A DNA stretch of 64,000 nt from Bolinopsis microptera (taxonomy: Eukaryota; Ctenophora; Tentaculata; Lobata; Bolinopsidae). Made by a program: the position numbers and the translations under genes. A model generated the notes under the pieces. The model was not told the origin of the DNA. It was given only the letters and a program-made list of their open reading frames with translations, and made no database searches. The stretch spans positions 3,304,730 through 3,368,729 of the forward strand of contig NC_087079.1 of NCBI RefSeq assembly GCF_026151205.1. The letters are read 5' to 3'. The stretch's first letter is position 1. The number at the start of each line of letters is the position of its first letter. This document shows, piece after piece, positions 11,824-23,600 of this stretch.

Positions 11824-12050
11824 GCTAAATCACTCTACAATCGATCTTCGACATTGTTTTAAAAGGGCCCCCGACAGTTGAAACCAACTTCAATCGATGT
11901 ATATTTAATTTTTGGACTCTGATTTCGAATCACCCCCATGATATAGGGTTAAAATGCTCCCCTGACGAGATATTGGCGAAAACCTGTCTCGATCACGTGA
12001 TATGACCGTATAAGCAATAAGGAAGTTAGTTTAATTTCTCGTTATTAAAC
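11824..12050. mobile_element. Truncated copy of the TAATCACTCTACA element
   Basis: It matches 4934 onward for about 220 bases and then stops at the junction with the LINE fragment. The telomere-like core and right terminus are missing. Confidence 0.6.
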
Positions 12051-12054
12051 ACTT

Positions 12055-12560
12055 TTTCACACATACTAGCTTTACTCACAGGACAAGATTTGGAAAGCAC
12101 TAGACTTTTTGAATGTTTGATTTTATATAGGGTCATTGTGACATTATGTATATATATTTCCAAAAAAACACTAGACTAAGGGAATTTCGTTGAGATGTGT
12201 GTGGCCAGCAATTAGTAGTGATCTTTGAAAGACAATATTGTTCCAGTCAAAATCTTTTACGGTTCAATCAAGCAGGGCGTGGCTATGTTGATTATTTAAT
12301 AGTGCACGGTTAAGCTTTCCCCACAAACTTAACGGGTGATAGTCTTAAAATGTTTGTTCCATATATATCGACGAGTCCAACTCGACGCGCGTCCTGGTAG
12401 GTTGTAAACGTACAACCCACAAACACATCACACTCATTTACAATTTAATTGTAAAGTCGGCCATTCCAAGTTTTGGGATATTCATGTAAAAAATGTTGGT
12501 TGATCTTGTATTGTGGTTGTCAGGTGGGTCAGCCTGACAAATAAGTAGAGAGAGCTTCCT
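12055..12560 (-). mobile_element. LINE 3' fragment, interrupted
   Basis: The reverse complement matches the 3' end of the LINE at about 19040-19345, including the block ending the reverse-transcriptase ORF and the 3' UTR. About 100 bases at roughly 12335-12440 (GACGAGTCCAACTCG family, also near 35975) are inserted in it. Dead copy. Confidence 0.6.
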
Positions 12561-13484
12561 TGTCGAGCATGTGTAGCCTTCACGTCAGAATATTGGAGCA
12601 CGAAATTTCATTATTTTGTAGAGCTCGAGGTAACAATATAGTGATTTTGGATAGCTAGGATATTGTTATGAATAGCGGTTTCTGAAAAACTTGTTGTCAA
12701 GTTTTTGGTGCCTTATTGGTCTAGTACGTGCACAGGTCTTTAAAAAAATTCACAAAATTTGTTAGCAATTATTCGTCTGCAAGTAACTCTCTGGCCATCT
12801 ATGACTAAATCGTCCTTACATCTAGACATATTTTTACCACGGAGTTCATTAATAACTTCCACAGAGAAATCCATCAAGTTAGTGTGGTGTGTAACACTTG
12901 CATATAACGACTGCTGATAACAAGCTAAAAACGATACAAATGCTAAGTGGTTTACTGCAAACTCAACAAATGCTACTTGTGGTTTACTGCTAACTGAAGG
13001 AAACTTATTTTAGATATACGATGAGTTTGCAAAAAAGGTCCATAGCAGTGCCGTAACGAAGGGCCCCGCTGACCCCACTGTACAGGGGGGTGCCGTCTTA
13101 GGGTGGGGGGCGTCAAATCGTCGTTTGAATGTGGGACAATTTTGAAAACTTAACAAAGTACTAGCAAAACTGTGCGTTTTGCTCTAGATACACACCTTTT
13201 TAGAGATTTTACCGGCGTATCCTCTAAAATCACCTAATTTGCTCAATTTTAGGGAGGGTACCATAAGGGGAGGGGGCGCCAACATTCAACGTTAAGCCAA
13301 TGGTCCATAGCTGTTTGTATATACATGTATTATGCAACTTACATGCAATACCTTTAAATCTCTATTAGTTTTATATCATATTCTATATTTACCTGAAAGC
13401 CTATGGTCACAGGAATGATAGATACATTTTTATCGCATCAAAAAATATTCATCATTGCGGAAAATACAGCCCATTAAAATGTAA
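12561..13484. other. Intergenic with a diverged hAT-like repeat
   Basis: 13050-13305 starts with AGCAGTGCCGTAACGAAGG, similar to the hAT terminus at 9336, and contains G-rich runs; its right end is unclear. Nothing else recognised. Confidence 0.35.
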
Positions 13485-13717
13485 CTCACACTGTGAGTTC
13501 TTTATATGAACGACATCACAAACAGTTCTAAACTAGGATCATTTGTTACCTTTGCTGATAATAATAATATATTTGTTGTCGGCAAAACAAAACGGGAGGC
13601 AAATGGACGAGGAAATGAGCTTTTGTCATCATTACAGTCTTATATGAGAGCGAATAAGTTACATATAAACATGTCAAAGTGCTGCTACATACACTTCAAA
13701 CCCACCATGGCAGGTTC

Positions 13718-13836
13718 TGTTATATTTCTTGTTTATTTGTTTCAGTTATTTTAATACTAATGTTTATAATGTTTCAGAATGTTTTAACCTCAGTGTGATT
13801 AAGTCTAAATGAACAAAGAGTTTTACTTATACTTCA
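13718..13836 (+). repeat. 5' LTR of Gypsy element 1
   Basis: 119 bases, TGTTATATT...ATACTTCA. It contains ACCTCAGTGTGATTAA at 13787-13802, the segment complementary to the primer-binding site. Confidence 0.92.
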
Positions 13837-13837
13837 T

Positions 13838-13853
13838 TTAATCACACTGAGGT
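13838..13853 (+). promoter_or_regulatory. Primer-binding site, apparently self-priming
   Basis: It begins one base after the 5' LTR. Its 16 bases are the exact reverse complement of 13787-13802 within the LTR. No TGG start expected of a tRNA-primed site is present. Confidence 0.65.
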
Positions 13854-13860
13854 AACAACT

Positions 13861-16800
13861 ATGGACAAACTACTGCGTGCTGAGACTTTTAGCGCTGACC
13901 CCTCTGCTGCCAACAGTTCCAAGGAGTGGGAGCACTGGAAAGCTAGGTTCGTGAAGTTTATTGGATCAATCACTAGCATTACAGAGGCTAACAAACAGGA
14001 CCTACTCGTAAACTATGTAAGCACGGAGATCTATGCGCATATTTCGGAGACAGCTGATTACACAGCCTCAATTGCAGCATTGGAGAGTGTCTTCAATCCT
14101 AAGAGGAACGTCATTTTTGCACGACACCTGCTTAACACTTGCAAGCAAGACTCCAATACAGTGGACGCCTATTACCAAAAACTAAAATTTTTAGCCAAAG
14201 ACTGCGTTTTCGGTGCAGTAAATGAGGCTACACACCAAAATGAAGCCATAAGAGAGGCATTTATAGCTGGCCTACAGTCTCCTGGTATACGTCAACGGGT
14301 ATTGGAAAGCGAGAAGACTGCATTGTCAGACATCTATTCCTTAGCTAGAGGGCTAGAGGCAGCAAAGGTTCAGGCCCAATCTTATGTCAACCAAAGTTCA
14401 TCTCTCAACGCAATTGTTAATAACAATGAATCAGTGTCAGATTCAGAAGGGTGTGCTAACCATGATGACAACTTCGTAGCAGCTGCCCCATTTCAATTCT
14501 CCTGTTATTTCTGCGGTGGGCCCAAACCGCACACAAACAGACAGGCCTGTCCTGCTTTTAACTCTAACTGCAACGGTTGTGGAATTCAGGGACATTTCCA
14601 GAAAGTCTGCAAAGCCGGTCGCCAATCTCAAGTTCGGGGCGGCAGTGCCCGCGGCAAGAATCGACGTAACAATCAATATCGTAGCTCTCAGAATATGACA
14701 TCATCAGCAGTCCCTCACAGTAGCTCTCAATCCCAAAACGGGACATCATCGGCTCTTCACAACCATTATCTTGCAGCTTCGCCTCCATGCTTGTCCAAGA
14801 GTATTACCAGAGTCCTTGTCAATGGAAGAGAGCTTGATGCCTTGGTAGATTCTGGAAGTTCAGCAACTTTTCTCAGTAATGCCAGTGTCCGGAAGCATCA
14901 ATGGGACATTAATCGCGGAGACCATGCACCTGTCAGTATGGCCTCTTCATCCCACATCTCTCATCCTGTCGGTCACTGTACAGTAGATGTTCATTTCAAT
15001 GGTGAATTATTACCAAATCAAACGATTGTGGTAATGAAGGACTTATGTGCTGATATGATCATAGGACTAGATATCCTTTCTGATTACAAATCCGTGACAT
15101 TGGAGTTTGGAGGCCACAAACCTCCTACTATTGTATCTGCAGCTGCTTGTCTCATCAAAACACCTAAGCTCTTTGGACAATTAGAGGGAGACAGCCACCC
15201 TATAAGTATCAAATCAAGGAGATATTCTAACATTGATAAAACATTTATCAGAGTCGAGGTTAAAAAGCTGCTAGAAGCAGGAATCATTAAAGAGTGCGAG
15301 TCTCCATGGAGAGCCCAGGTCCTGGTCCACCAAGGGAATGAGAATCACAAGAAACGCCTTGTCATCGATTACTCCCAAAAGATAAACAGATTTACTAAAT
15401 TGGATGCTTATCCAGTCCCTCGAATCGACGAGATGGTAGAAGATATCTCAAAGCGCAAGTACTACAGTACACTTGATCTCTCATCTGCTTACCACCAGGT
15501 CCCTATTGCCGAAGACGAGCAAGAATATACCGCTTTCGAAGCTGATGGTAAGCTCTACTGTTTCATGTTTATCCCTTTCGGGGTGACTAACGGAGTATCT
15601 GCCTTTCAAAGAACTGTCAACGATATCATAGCTGCAGAACACCTATCTGGTGTATACGTATATGTTGATAATATCACCATCGTAGGCATGACTAAAGAGA
15701 AGAGCATGATAATAACCTAGCAGAATTCCTTACAGCTGCTGAATTTAATGATAGTAAAACAGTGTCCGGGGTCACTTCGATTAAGCTTCTTGGATATCTT
15801 GTTAGTCATAATTCCATAAAGCCCGATCCTGACAGAATACAACCTCTCCTGGGTATGCCTGCACCCAACAATGACAAATCCCTAAAGAGTGTACTTGGCT
15901 TGTTCGCTCATTACTCTAGGTGGGTCAAGAACTTTTCAGACAAGATTCACCCCCTGTCTCATGTCACTTCATTTCCTCTCAATGACAAACAGATAAAAGC
16001 ATTTCAACTGTTAAAATCTGAAATTGCCAAAGCTGTCCTGGCCACGCCTGATCCTAATCTTCCTTTACTCTAGAAACGGATGCATCAGACTATGCAATTG
16101 GCGCTACTCTCTGTCAATCCACTCGACCGATTGCATTCTTTTCCAGAACTCTTAACTCATCAGAGCGCAATCATCACTCAGTAGAGAAAGAAGCTTACGC
16201 TATCGTGGAGGCAATTCGTAAATGGAAACACTACCTCCTAGGGTCCCAATTCACTGTCATCACGGATCAACAGTCAGTTTCCTTCATGTTCGGTCTCTTA
16301 AACCATGGTAAAATTAAGAACGATAAAATAACCCGTTGGAGGATTGAGCTTTCGCCTTATGCATTTGACATTATGCACAGGCCTGGAAAAGATAACCTTC
16401 CAGCCGATGCTTTATCTCGATTAGTGTATCCTCATTGCTCAGCAATCACTAGTCTAAAAGCCTTACATGATCAGCTTTGCCATCCAGGAGTAACGCGTAT
16501 GTCTCACTTTGTTCGCTCTTGGAATCTTCCTTTCTCTGTGGAAGATATTAAGAAAATGACAAGATCCTGCAGGGATTGTGCCGAGGTTAAGCCACGCTAT
16601 TTTAAACCTCAACAGCCCCAGCATCTTATAAAAGCTACGGCCCCATTTGAGCGTTTGAACCTGGATTTCAAGGGACCACTCCCAACAAACACGAAAAACA
16701 AATTCATCCTCACTATCGTAGATGAATATGCTCGCTACCCCTTTGCTTTTCCCTGTACCGACACTTCCACCGATTCTGTCAAAAGCTGTCTAACGTCAAT

Positions 16801-17539
16801 CTTTGGAGTATTTGGCATGCCGTCCTTCATTCACTCCGATCAGGGTAGTGGGTTCATGTCTGCAGAACTCAAGAAATGGCTACTAGAAAAAGGCATTGCT
16901 ACAAGCCGTTCTTCACGTTTTAATCCCCAAGGAAACGGTCAAGTGGAGAAATACAATGGAACAGTGTGGAAGGCTGTACAATTAGCCTTAAGGACGAGAA
17001 AACTTCCACTAAAACTTTGGGAGCAGGTGATTACTGATGCTTTACATTCTATACGGTCCCTCCTCTGCACTGCAACTAACGATACCCCTCACGAACGTGT
17101 GTTTAATTTTCCTCGTAAATCAACAACTGGTAGCTCTCTTCCTGGGTGGCTAACAGATAACTCTAAAGCACTAATGAAACGTCACACCAATCGATCAAAG
17201 TACGATCCTCTCGTAGAAGAAGTGGAGCTTCTGGACGTCAATCCTAACACCAGTCATGTCAGAACTGGAGAAGGGGTAGAGCTGACGGTCTCCAATAAAC
17301 ACCTAGCTCCTATTGGTGATGATTCCCGGCCTAATGCTTTTGACAATATTGTGACTTCCGATGTTCATGACAGTATTGTGCCTTCAGATAATGTGATTAA
17401 TGAAAACGAAAGTAATAATGAGGCTGTAACCAAAACTATTGACAATCCTATAAGACTGCGTAGATCTGGTAGAGACAGAACTCCCACAGTGTTGTATCCA
17501 TCACCTGATAGCACGTCTAGTAACTCTGGCTATCAGTAA
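13861..17539 (+). CDS. Gag-Pol polyprotein of Gypsy element 1 (two frame breaks)
   Basis: The ATG lies 24 bases after the 5' LTR. Gag and Pol share one frame. Visible in order: an N-terminal capsid-like region; two zinc-knuckle-like motifs at about residues 215-255 (second is CNGCGIQGHFQKVC); an aspartic protease (VDSGSSATF, about residue 330); reverse transcriptase with FIPFGVTNG and, at the catalytic site, YVDN in place of the usual YVDD; RNase H (ETDASDYAIGATL); integrase with an HHCC-like zinc region, then D (LDFKGPL), D (HSDQGSGF) and E (GQVEKYNG). The frame shifts near 15700 and near 16070, each equivalent to one missing base, dividing the coding region into 13861-15720, about 15715-16073 and about 16073-17539. 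The YVDN and frame breaks suggest this copy is not autonomous. Confidence 0.9.
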
Positions 17540-17968
17540 ACATTTCATATTCACGGTTTTCATATTTACGTTTCATACTTATGTTTCACATTCATGTTTC
17601 ATATTCACCTGAATTGGGTATTTCCGAAGTAGATGTTTTTCTCTTTATTAGAATTGAATTCTGATTGTTTTGTATTCCGTTCAATAGAGCGTGACTGACG
17701 TATTTATTATATTTAGCCTGTCGGAGGTTTAATTGAATTTTTACCCGAGTAGGGAAATCGGCATTATTCTTAGAACCTGTGTTAGGAAGGTAATTTATAT
17801 TTTGTGCCGTGCACATTTTTAAATTGGCACTTTGAAAGGGTCTACTCTAGGACGCCATCTTAGGTCAAAGTTTTTGTAAGCACTTCTGTTTTAAACTTTG
17901 CGCGCGCACACGCACGGGATCACTTTTCGATCTTGATTTTGTCGTTGTGTTTATTTATTCGGGGAGAT

Positions 17969-18087
17969 TGTTATATTTCTTGTTTATTTGTTTCAGTTAT
18001 TTTAATACTAATGTTTATAATGTTTCAGAATGTTTTAACCTCAGTGTGATTAAGTCTAAATGAACAAAGAGTTTTACTTATACTTCA
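17969..18087 (+). repeat. 3' LTR of Gypsy element 1
   Basis: 119 bases matching 13718-13836; preceded by the purine stretch GGGGAGA, a candidate polypurine tract. Confidence 0.92.
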
Positions 18088-18384
18088 GGTTCAAAGTCAG
18101 ATATTTTATCACACCCTGAAGCTGTACTAATTATAGACAACTTTCCAATCAAAAAGGTTTCATCCGCAAAATTTCTGGGTGTTATAATTGACGAGAACCT
18201 ATCATGGGAAGATCACATTAAAGCTCTTAAGAGAACTCTAAATCATTCCACATCCACTTTATGTAGACTTCGCTGCTCCCTTCCAGAATTTCTACATCAA
18301 CAATTATATTATACTCTGTTCGAATCACATCTTTCCTACTGTATATCTGTATGGGGTGCGGTGGGGCAGCTAAGCAACGTATAA

Positions 18385-18744
18385 GGCCAGGTAGCGCAGT
18401 TGGTTAGAACGCCTGTCTTACAATCGTTAGGTTGCGAGTTCGAAACCCACTGACTGCCTGGTCGTGGGGTGAGCGTCGTCGACGTTCAGCTAAGGATCAT
18501 GAGTGGTCTATGCAGCCCCCCGGTCTACTCAGCCGAATACTCGAGAAATCGGGTGTGAGGGTTAAATGAGGAGCTGCACATTGCAGCAAAGTCTCGGACG
18601 AAGAAAGTATGGTACACACTACCTTAACCGTCACTGGCCAAAAAGATCCTTCGGCTTCCTGTAATTGGCTGGTTGCACTTGTGTAACATTGTGGCTGTTG
18701 GAATACACCGAAGTAAAATAAGTGTCTAGATAAAAAAAAAAAAA
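18385..18744 (+). mobile_element. tRNA-derived SINE
   Basis: The head is tRNA-like with a pol III A box TAGCGCAGTTGG (18392-18403) and B box GAGTTCGAAACC (18436-18447), and the acceptor-like ends GCCAGG/CCTGGT pair. A tRNA-unrelated body follows, ending in a 13-base A run (18732-18744). It interrupts the LINE reading frame. I see no clear target duplication. Confidence 0.8.
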
Positions 18745-19345
18745 GGTCAATATTTACTGCTCAGAAGTACTGTCTCAGAGTACTATTTGGTGATAGGCTG
18801 GCGTACCTTGATAAGTTTAAGACTTGTGCACCGCGTACTAGGCCTATAGGACACCAGAAACTTGACCAAAAATTTTTCATAAAAGAACACACCAAACCGA
18901 TATTCAAGCATAATAATATTCTAGCTATACAAAATCTCTATACATACCACAGTTACCTCGAGCTCTACAAGATAATGAAATTCCGTGCTCCTATATCCCT
19001 ATATGAGGGTTACAAATGTTCGTCGAGGAAACCCTGCCTTCTAATCTGTCAGGTAGACCCACCTGACAACCACAACACTAGATCAACCAAAATTTTTAAC
19101 ACTTTAACCCCAAAGTTCAGAATGACTGACTTTACTACTAGTGTAATGTGCTTGCGAGGAAAACTTAAAGGTGCGCTATTAGCCAATCAGCATAACCACG
19201 CCCTGCTTGATTGGACCGTAAAAGATTTTGACTGCACAAATATTATTTTCCAAACATTATAACTGGCTGGTCACACACATCTCAATTAAATTCCCCTAGG
19301 CTACTGTTTTCCAAGTCTTGTCCTGTGAGTAAAGAATGTGTGAGA

Positions 19346-20298
19346 AAGTATTAATAAAATAAATGTATATTTTTTGAATTTTCTAAATCTAATCTGAGAA
19401 TGAAGTATAAAGAAATTTTTAATTAGCACTGTATAGTTTAAGATATTTATAGCTTATCATAACCATTGATACAAAGGCCATAATCTTTCGCCAGCTCTTT
19501 AATATCCACCTTGAAGCTACATTTTATATCCTTGAACTACACAATATAAACTAAAGCATGTTTTAGTGTAGGCTTTTTGTCACAAAAAGACTGCAACCTA
19601 TAGTATCAACTTTACACAGAACCCCTAATGTCTACTAAAAAATTTCTTCTAGTCCTAATATATGAGCCTTGTCTCTAAAAACCTAACTGAACTAGCGTTT
19701 CGGTGTGTGCAAAAGCTTTCAGGCACGCGCATTCCTTGCCCCGTTAGTTACCTGTCCTTCCAAAACAAAACCAGCAGTCAAGGACAAAAAGTCATACACC
19801 AAATGGGCATTATATTTTATGAATTGTTTTACATCTTTTTATTCTGTAAAATGTGCTAAAATTAAATTTCTTGTTTCATTGAATTTCTTGTTTCATTGAC
19901 TGTACACTATGTACTGACAACAAAATCGATCAAAATGTAAAGATAAATAAAAGATTTATTTTTGTCTGTAATAAATGGCATAAACTTGAAATGTTTTGTT
20001 TATGCATGCTAAATGCATGCTAAATGCCTGAATTTACAGGCATTTAGCATGCATTTCTATATACAAATTTAAATATTTCACAATAGGAAATTAATAAAAT
20101 GATTTTCAATATAATTCTTACAGTAAGCTTTTACATTGCTGCAACTCATTAGAATCACCATTTTATGAATCTAAATTATTGGCTGTCCAGTGTCCATTCA
20201 TGTTTTGCAATCAAATTGAATTTAATCATATCAACCACTAATTTAAATTAGATTTTGAGCATTGTACATAGGTATTTTCAGGAAATGATTGATGTAAA
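19346..20298. other. Intergenic with one perfect hairpin
   Basis: AT-rich. At 20011-20030 and 20037-20056 lie perfect 20-base inverted arms around a 6-base loop (core GCATGCTAAATGCCTG). Open frames at 19662-19899 have no recognisable content. Confidence 0.45.
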
Positions 20299-20686
20299 AT
20301 GGAACATCTCCATGAAGCTATTCATCAGTTCAATAACACAGCTTCTTTCCTCTCCAAACTCGAAGCTTTTGAGGACATAAGAAAAAACTATTGTAATGAT
20401 TTCAAGATTGACTATCATGCCAACGACAATGCTATCCAAATCGGTATGTTAGGAGTAGGATTAATTTGGGTAATCATTTCTAGGTTTTACCATTCTAGTT
20501 TTTTCTATGCAAATTTATCATTCCCATATTTATATTCCACACATACTCAAATAAATTCGTCACCCTGCATTCTGTTCACACAGTTATTTTATTTTCAGAA
20601 AGTTTTCTGAAAGTGCTAATGAAAGATCAAACAACGATTGTGACACTGTGCAGCATTCTGAAGGTTGCACATTTATATGATGAAGA

Positions 20687-23600
20687 GGCAAGTTTCCATA
20701 AACGATATTTTATGATCGTCGCCGATAATCGCTTATTGAGCGCTTTTTCGGCGCTTTTTTAAAAAAAAACCGTTTACAATCGCTTTTTTTACGATTATAA
20801 ACGGTTCAAAAAAAATCGCTTATAATCGACTATAATTGGTGTCATAATTCAAAAAAGCGCTTTTTTGAATTTAAAAGCGCTTATAAGCGCTTTTAAGCGC
20901 TTACTAGCGTCGCTGAGCGATTTGAAAGCGGTTTTCCAGTAGGATTAGCGCCAAAAACGGGTGGATAAGCGGTTGGCCGGATAAGCGATTCGTAGGCGCT
21001 TTTTTGAACCATTTATAAGCGATTATAAGCGCTTATAATTGGGGTGCAATTTAGCTGTTTGTAAAGCGCAAATAAAGCGCTTATAAGCGCTTTTAAAATT
21101 GAGTCAGGAAAACGCTATATTACATCTTACAACCGCTTATAATCGATTATAAGCGTTTTTTCAGAAATCGCTTATAACAGCTAATTCATCGCTATTTAAC
21201 CGCTTTTACCGCTTTTCCTATCATCCATGGCCAGGTGAGCAGGAATTAAAAAGCGCTTATAAGCGCTTTTTCGATGCTGCCCCTAGCCTGGTCGGAACGG
21301 GGTAGTGCCCGGAATTTAAAAGCGCTTATAAGCGATTTCTCAATTCCCCTTAACCTGGTTGGAACTTTCATGTGCTTTTATGAGCAACCTGGGGTGCACA
21401 GGCAGAGTCAGGATTTAAAAGCGCTTATAGGCGCTTATGATCGCTTTTCTACCGCTTTTTCTATCACCCATGGCCTGGTTGGCAAGAATTATAAAGCGCT
21501 TATAAGCGTTTTTTCAATGCTGCCCCTAACCTGTTCGGAACAGGAGTGTGCCCGGAATTAAAAAGCGCTTATAAGCGCTTTTTCAATGCTGCCACTAACC
21601 TGGTCGGAACGGGGGAGTGCCCGGAATTAAAAAGCGCTTATAAGCGATTTCTCAATTCCCCTTAACCTGGTCGGAACTTGCATGTGATTTTCTGAGCAAC
21701 CTGGGGTGCACCGGCAGAGTCAGGATTTAAAAGCGCTTATAGGCGCTTATGATCGCTTTTCTACCGCTTTTTCTATCACCCATGGCCTGGTTGGCAAGAA
21801 TTATAAAGCGCTTATAAGCGTTTTTTCAATGCTGCCCCTAACCTGTTCGGAACAGGGGTGTGCCTGGAATTGAAAGCGCATATGATCGCTTTTCTACCGC
21901 TTTTCCTATCACCCATGGCCTGGTTGGCAAGAATTAGAAAGCGCTTATAAGCGCTTTTTCAATGCTGCCACTAACCTGGTCGGAACGGGGGAGTGCCCGG
22001 AATTAAAAAGCGCTCATTAGCGCTTTTTTAATGCTGCGCTTATAAGCGATTTCTCAATTCCCCTTAACCTGGTCAGAACTGGAAATCAGTGTGCCCGCTT
22101 ATAGTTATAAGTGCTTTTCTGTGCAACCTGGGGTCACCGGCAGAATCAGGATTTAAAAGCGCTTATAGGCGCTTATGATCGCTTTTCTACCGCTTCTACT
22201 AAATCGCTTGCCCAAATTTTAAGGAAATTCTTGTGAAAAGGCCCTTTGGGGCATGAAAATGATCTATATATGTGTATTTTTGGACGCTGATTCCGAATCA
22301 CCCCCCATGACGTAGGGTTAAAATGCTTCCCTGGAGAGTTATGGGCAAAAATCCGTTTTGGTCACGTGACAGGCTAGGCTAGTAAAATACGAATTCGATT
22401 GTTTAGGGCCCGGGTTAGGGTTAGGCTTGTGGAACGGGTTATGGTTAACTTCGGGGTTATGGTTAGGGTTAGGGTTGGGATTAGGATTTATGTAAAACCG
22501 TTTTGTACGGCTGCAAAACCATAAAAACCAAAGTCACGTGAAATTTTTGGGCGAGCGAATTAGTAAAAGCCGAGTTGGACTCCAATATATGGAACAAATA
22601 TTTTACGAGTGTCACCCGTCAATTCTCGCAATCACGTTCAACATTGCGCTTCGCACAAATACGGCGCGCGCTAACATTGACTCTTAAAATAATCGGATTG
22701 CTTTAATGTTTAAGTACCCGGGTTTTTACGCTTGCAGTGGCGCCCCACCTCCCGGTGACACAGAGGCGGTACTTGTGCGTAAAAATGCTTGCAGCCTGGG
22801 CACGGATCTAAGCAATTTTATATTGGGTGTCAAAATTTTGTCCTCATATCTGCAATCTGACGTCGCGCGTGGCAACATGAATACTGCGGGCGCGCGCACG
22901 AAGGCGAGTTGATGCTTTTCTTTACTTGTGAAACAAGTGGCGCGAATTTTACCAGGTGACCCCAAGCTAGTATGTTCATAAGCATAGCCTGGCGTAATTA
23001 AACCCTCTAAAACGCGCAAATAGGCGTGTTTATGCGATTTTACAATCAAATAATCAGATTTTACAATCTAACTCAGCGCGCGGCTCTTGTAGTGCATACG
23101 TCACTTCTTTTTTATTGGTAGTTGGCGTGCACGTGATCTTTTGCGCGGCTCTAATTGGTTCTGAACGATCACGTTCGAATGCTAGTCCAATGAGCATTCG
23201 CACTTTTTTAGGGCGATGAAAGTCGTAATTCACTCAGCCCGAATAAATATTTGGCGGAATGCAGATAATGACAGGCTGAGCGCCGCCCAGTAACGCGAAT
23301 TGTAAGCACCCTGTCACCCGATCTTAAGGTGACGTACGACACTTCGTTTAACAAACTAATTAAAACGTTTTTTGTTTCCCGCTAGGCTCATTGGACCAGG
23401 TGAGCTTGCATGCTTGTGAATGTGATTGTAAGTACAGCTGTACTGTAGTTTATACCTAATTACCCCTACTGCAGAAACTGCAAAGTGCGGGAAATTTTGG
23501 GAACCAATATATGGTTGCCAAAATCGATGGAGGGTTGGCGGCTAGATCAAAGCTCAACGGCTTTGGATTAGGGGTGGACGATAAAATAAACTTGCTCAGA

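Larger units (their letters stand above)
13718..18087 (+). mobile_element. Ty3/Gypsy-type LTR retrotransposon, complete
   Basis: 4370 bases with two 119-base TG...CA LTRs (13718-13836 and 17969-18087) and a perfect 5-base target duplication GGTTC (13713-13717 and 18088-18092). Order: LTR, primer-binding site, gag-pol in one frame, LTR. The LTRs look identical by eye, which implies a recent insertion. The primer-binding region complements the LTR itself (see findings). Confidence 0.93.
13485..19345 (+). mobile_element. Non-LTR (LINE) reverse-transcriptase remnant hosting two younger insertions
   Basis: 13500-13717 encodes a FADNNNIFVVGKTK palm-domain segment (FADD motif changed to FADN). The reading continues in frame at 18093 after removal of the LTR element and one target duplication, with the AKFLGVIID and SWEDHIKAL motifs of the RT thumb. 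It resumes after the SINE near 18745 with QKYCLRVLFGD and ends at 19262, followed by a 3' UTR also seen at 12055. It is 5'-truncated and frame-broken near the SINE, so inactive. Confidence 0.8.

Noticed and set aside
18385-18465. A functional tRNA gene
   Set aside because: A and B boxes are present, but the anticodon stem does not pair and the segment continues into a SINE body with an A tail.
21274-21561. Repeated 95-codon frames in the foldback arms (also 23994-24790 on the minus strand)
   Set aside because: They mirror the inverted-arm repeats on both strands and contain no domain.
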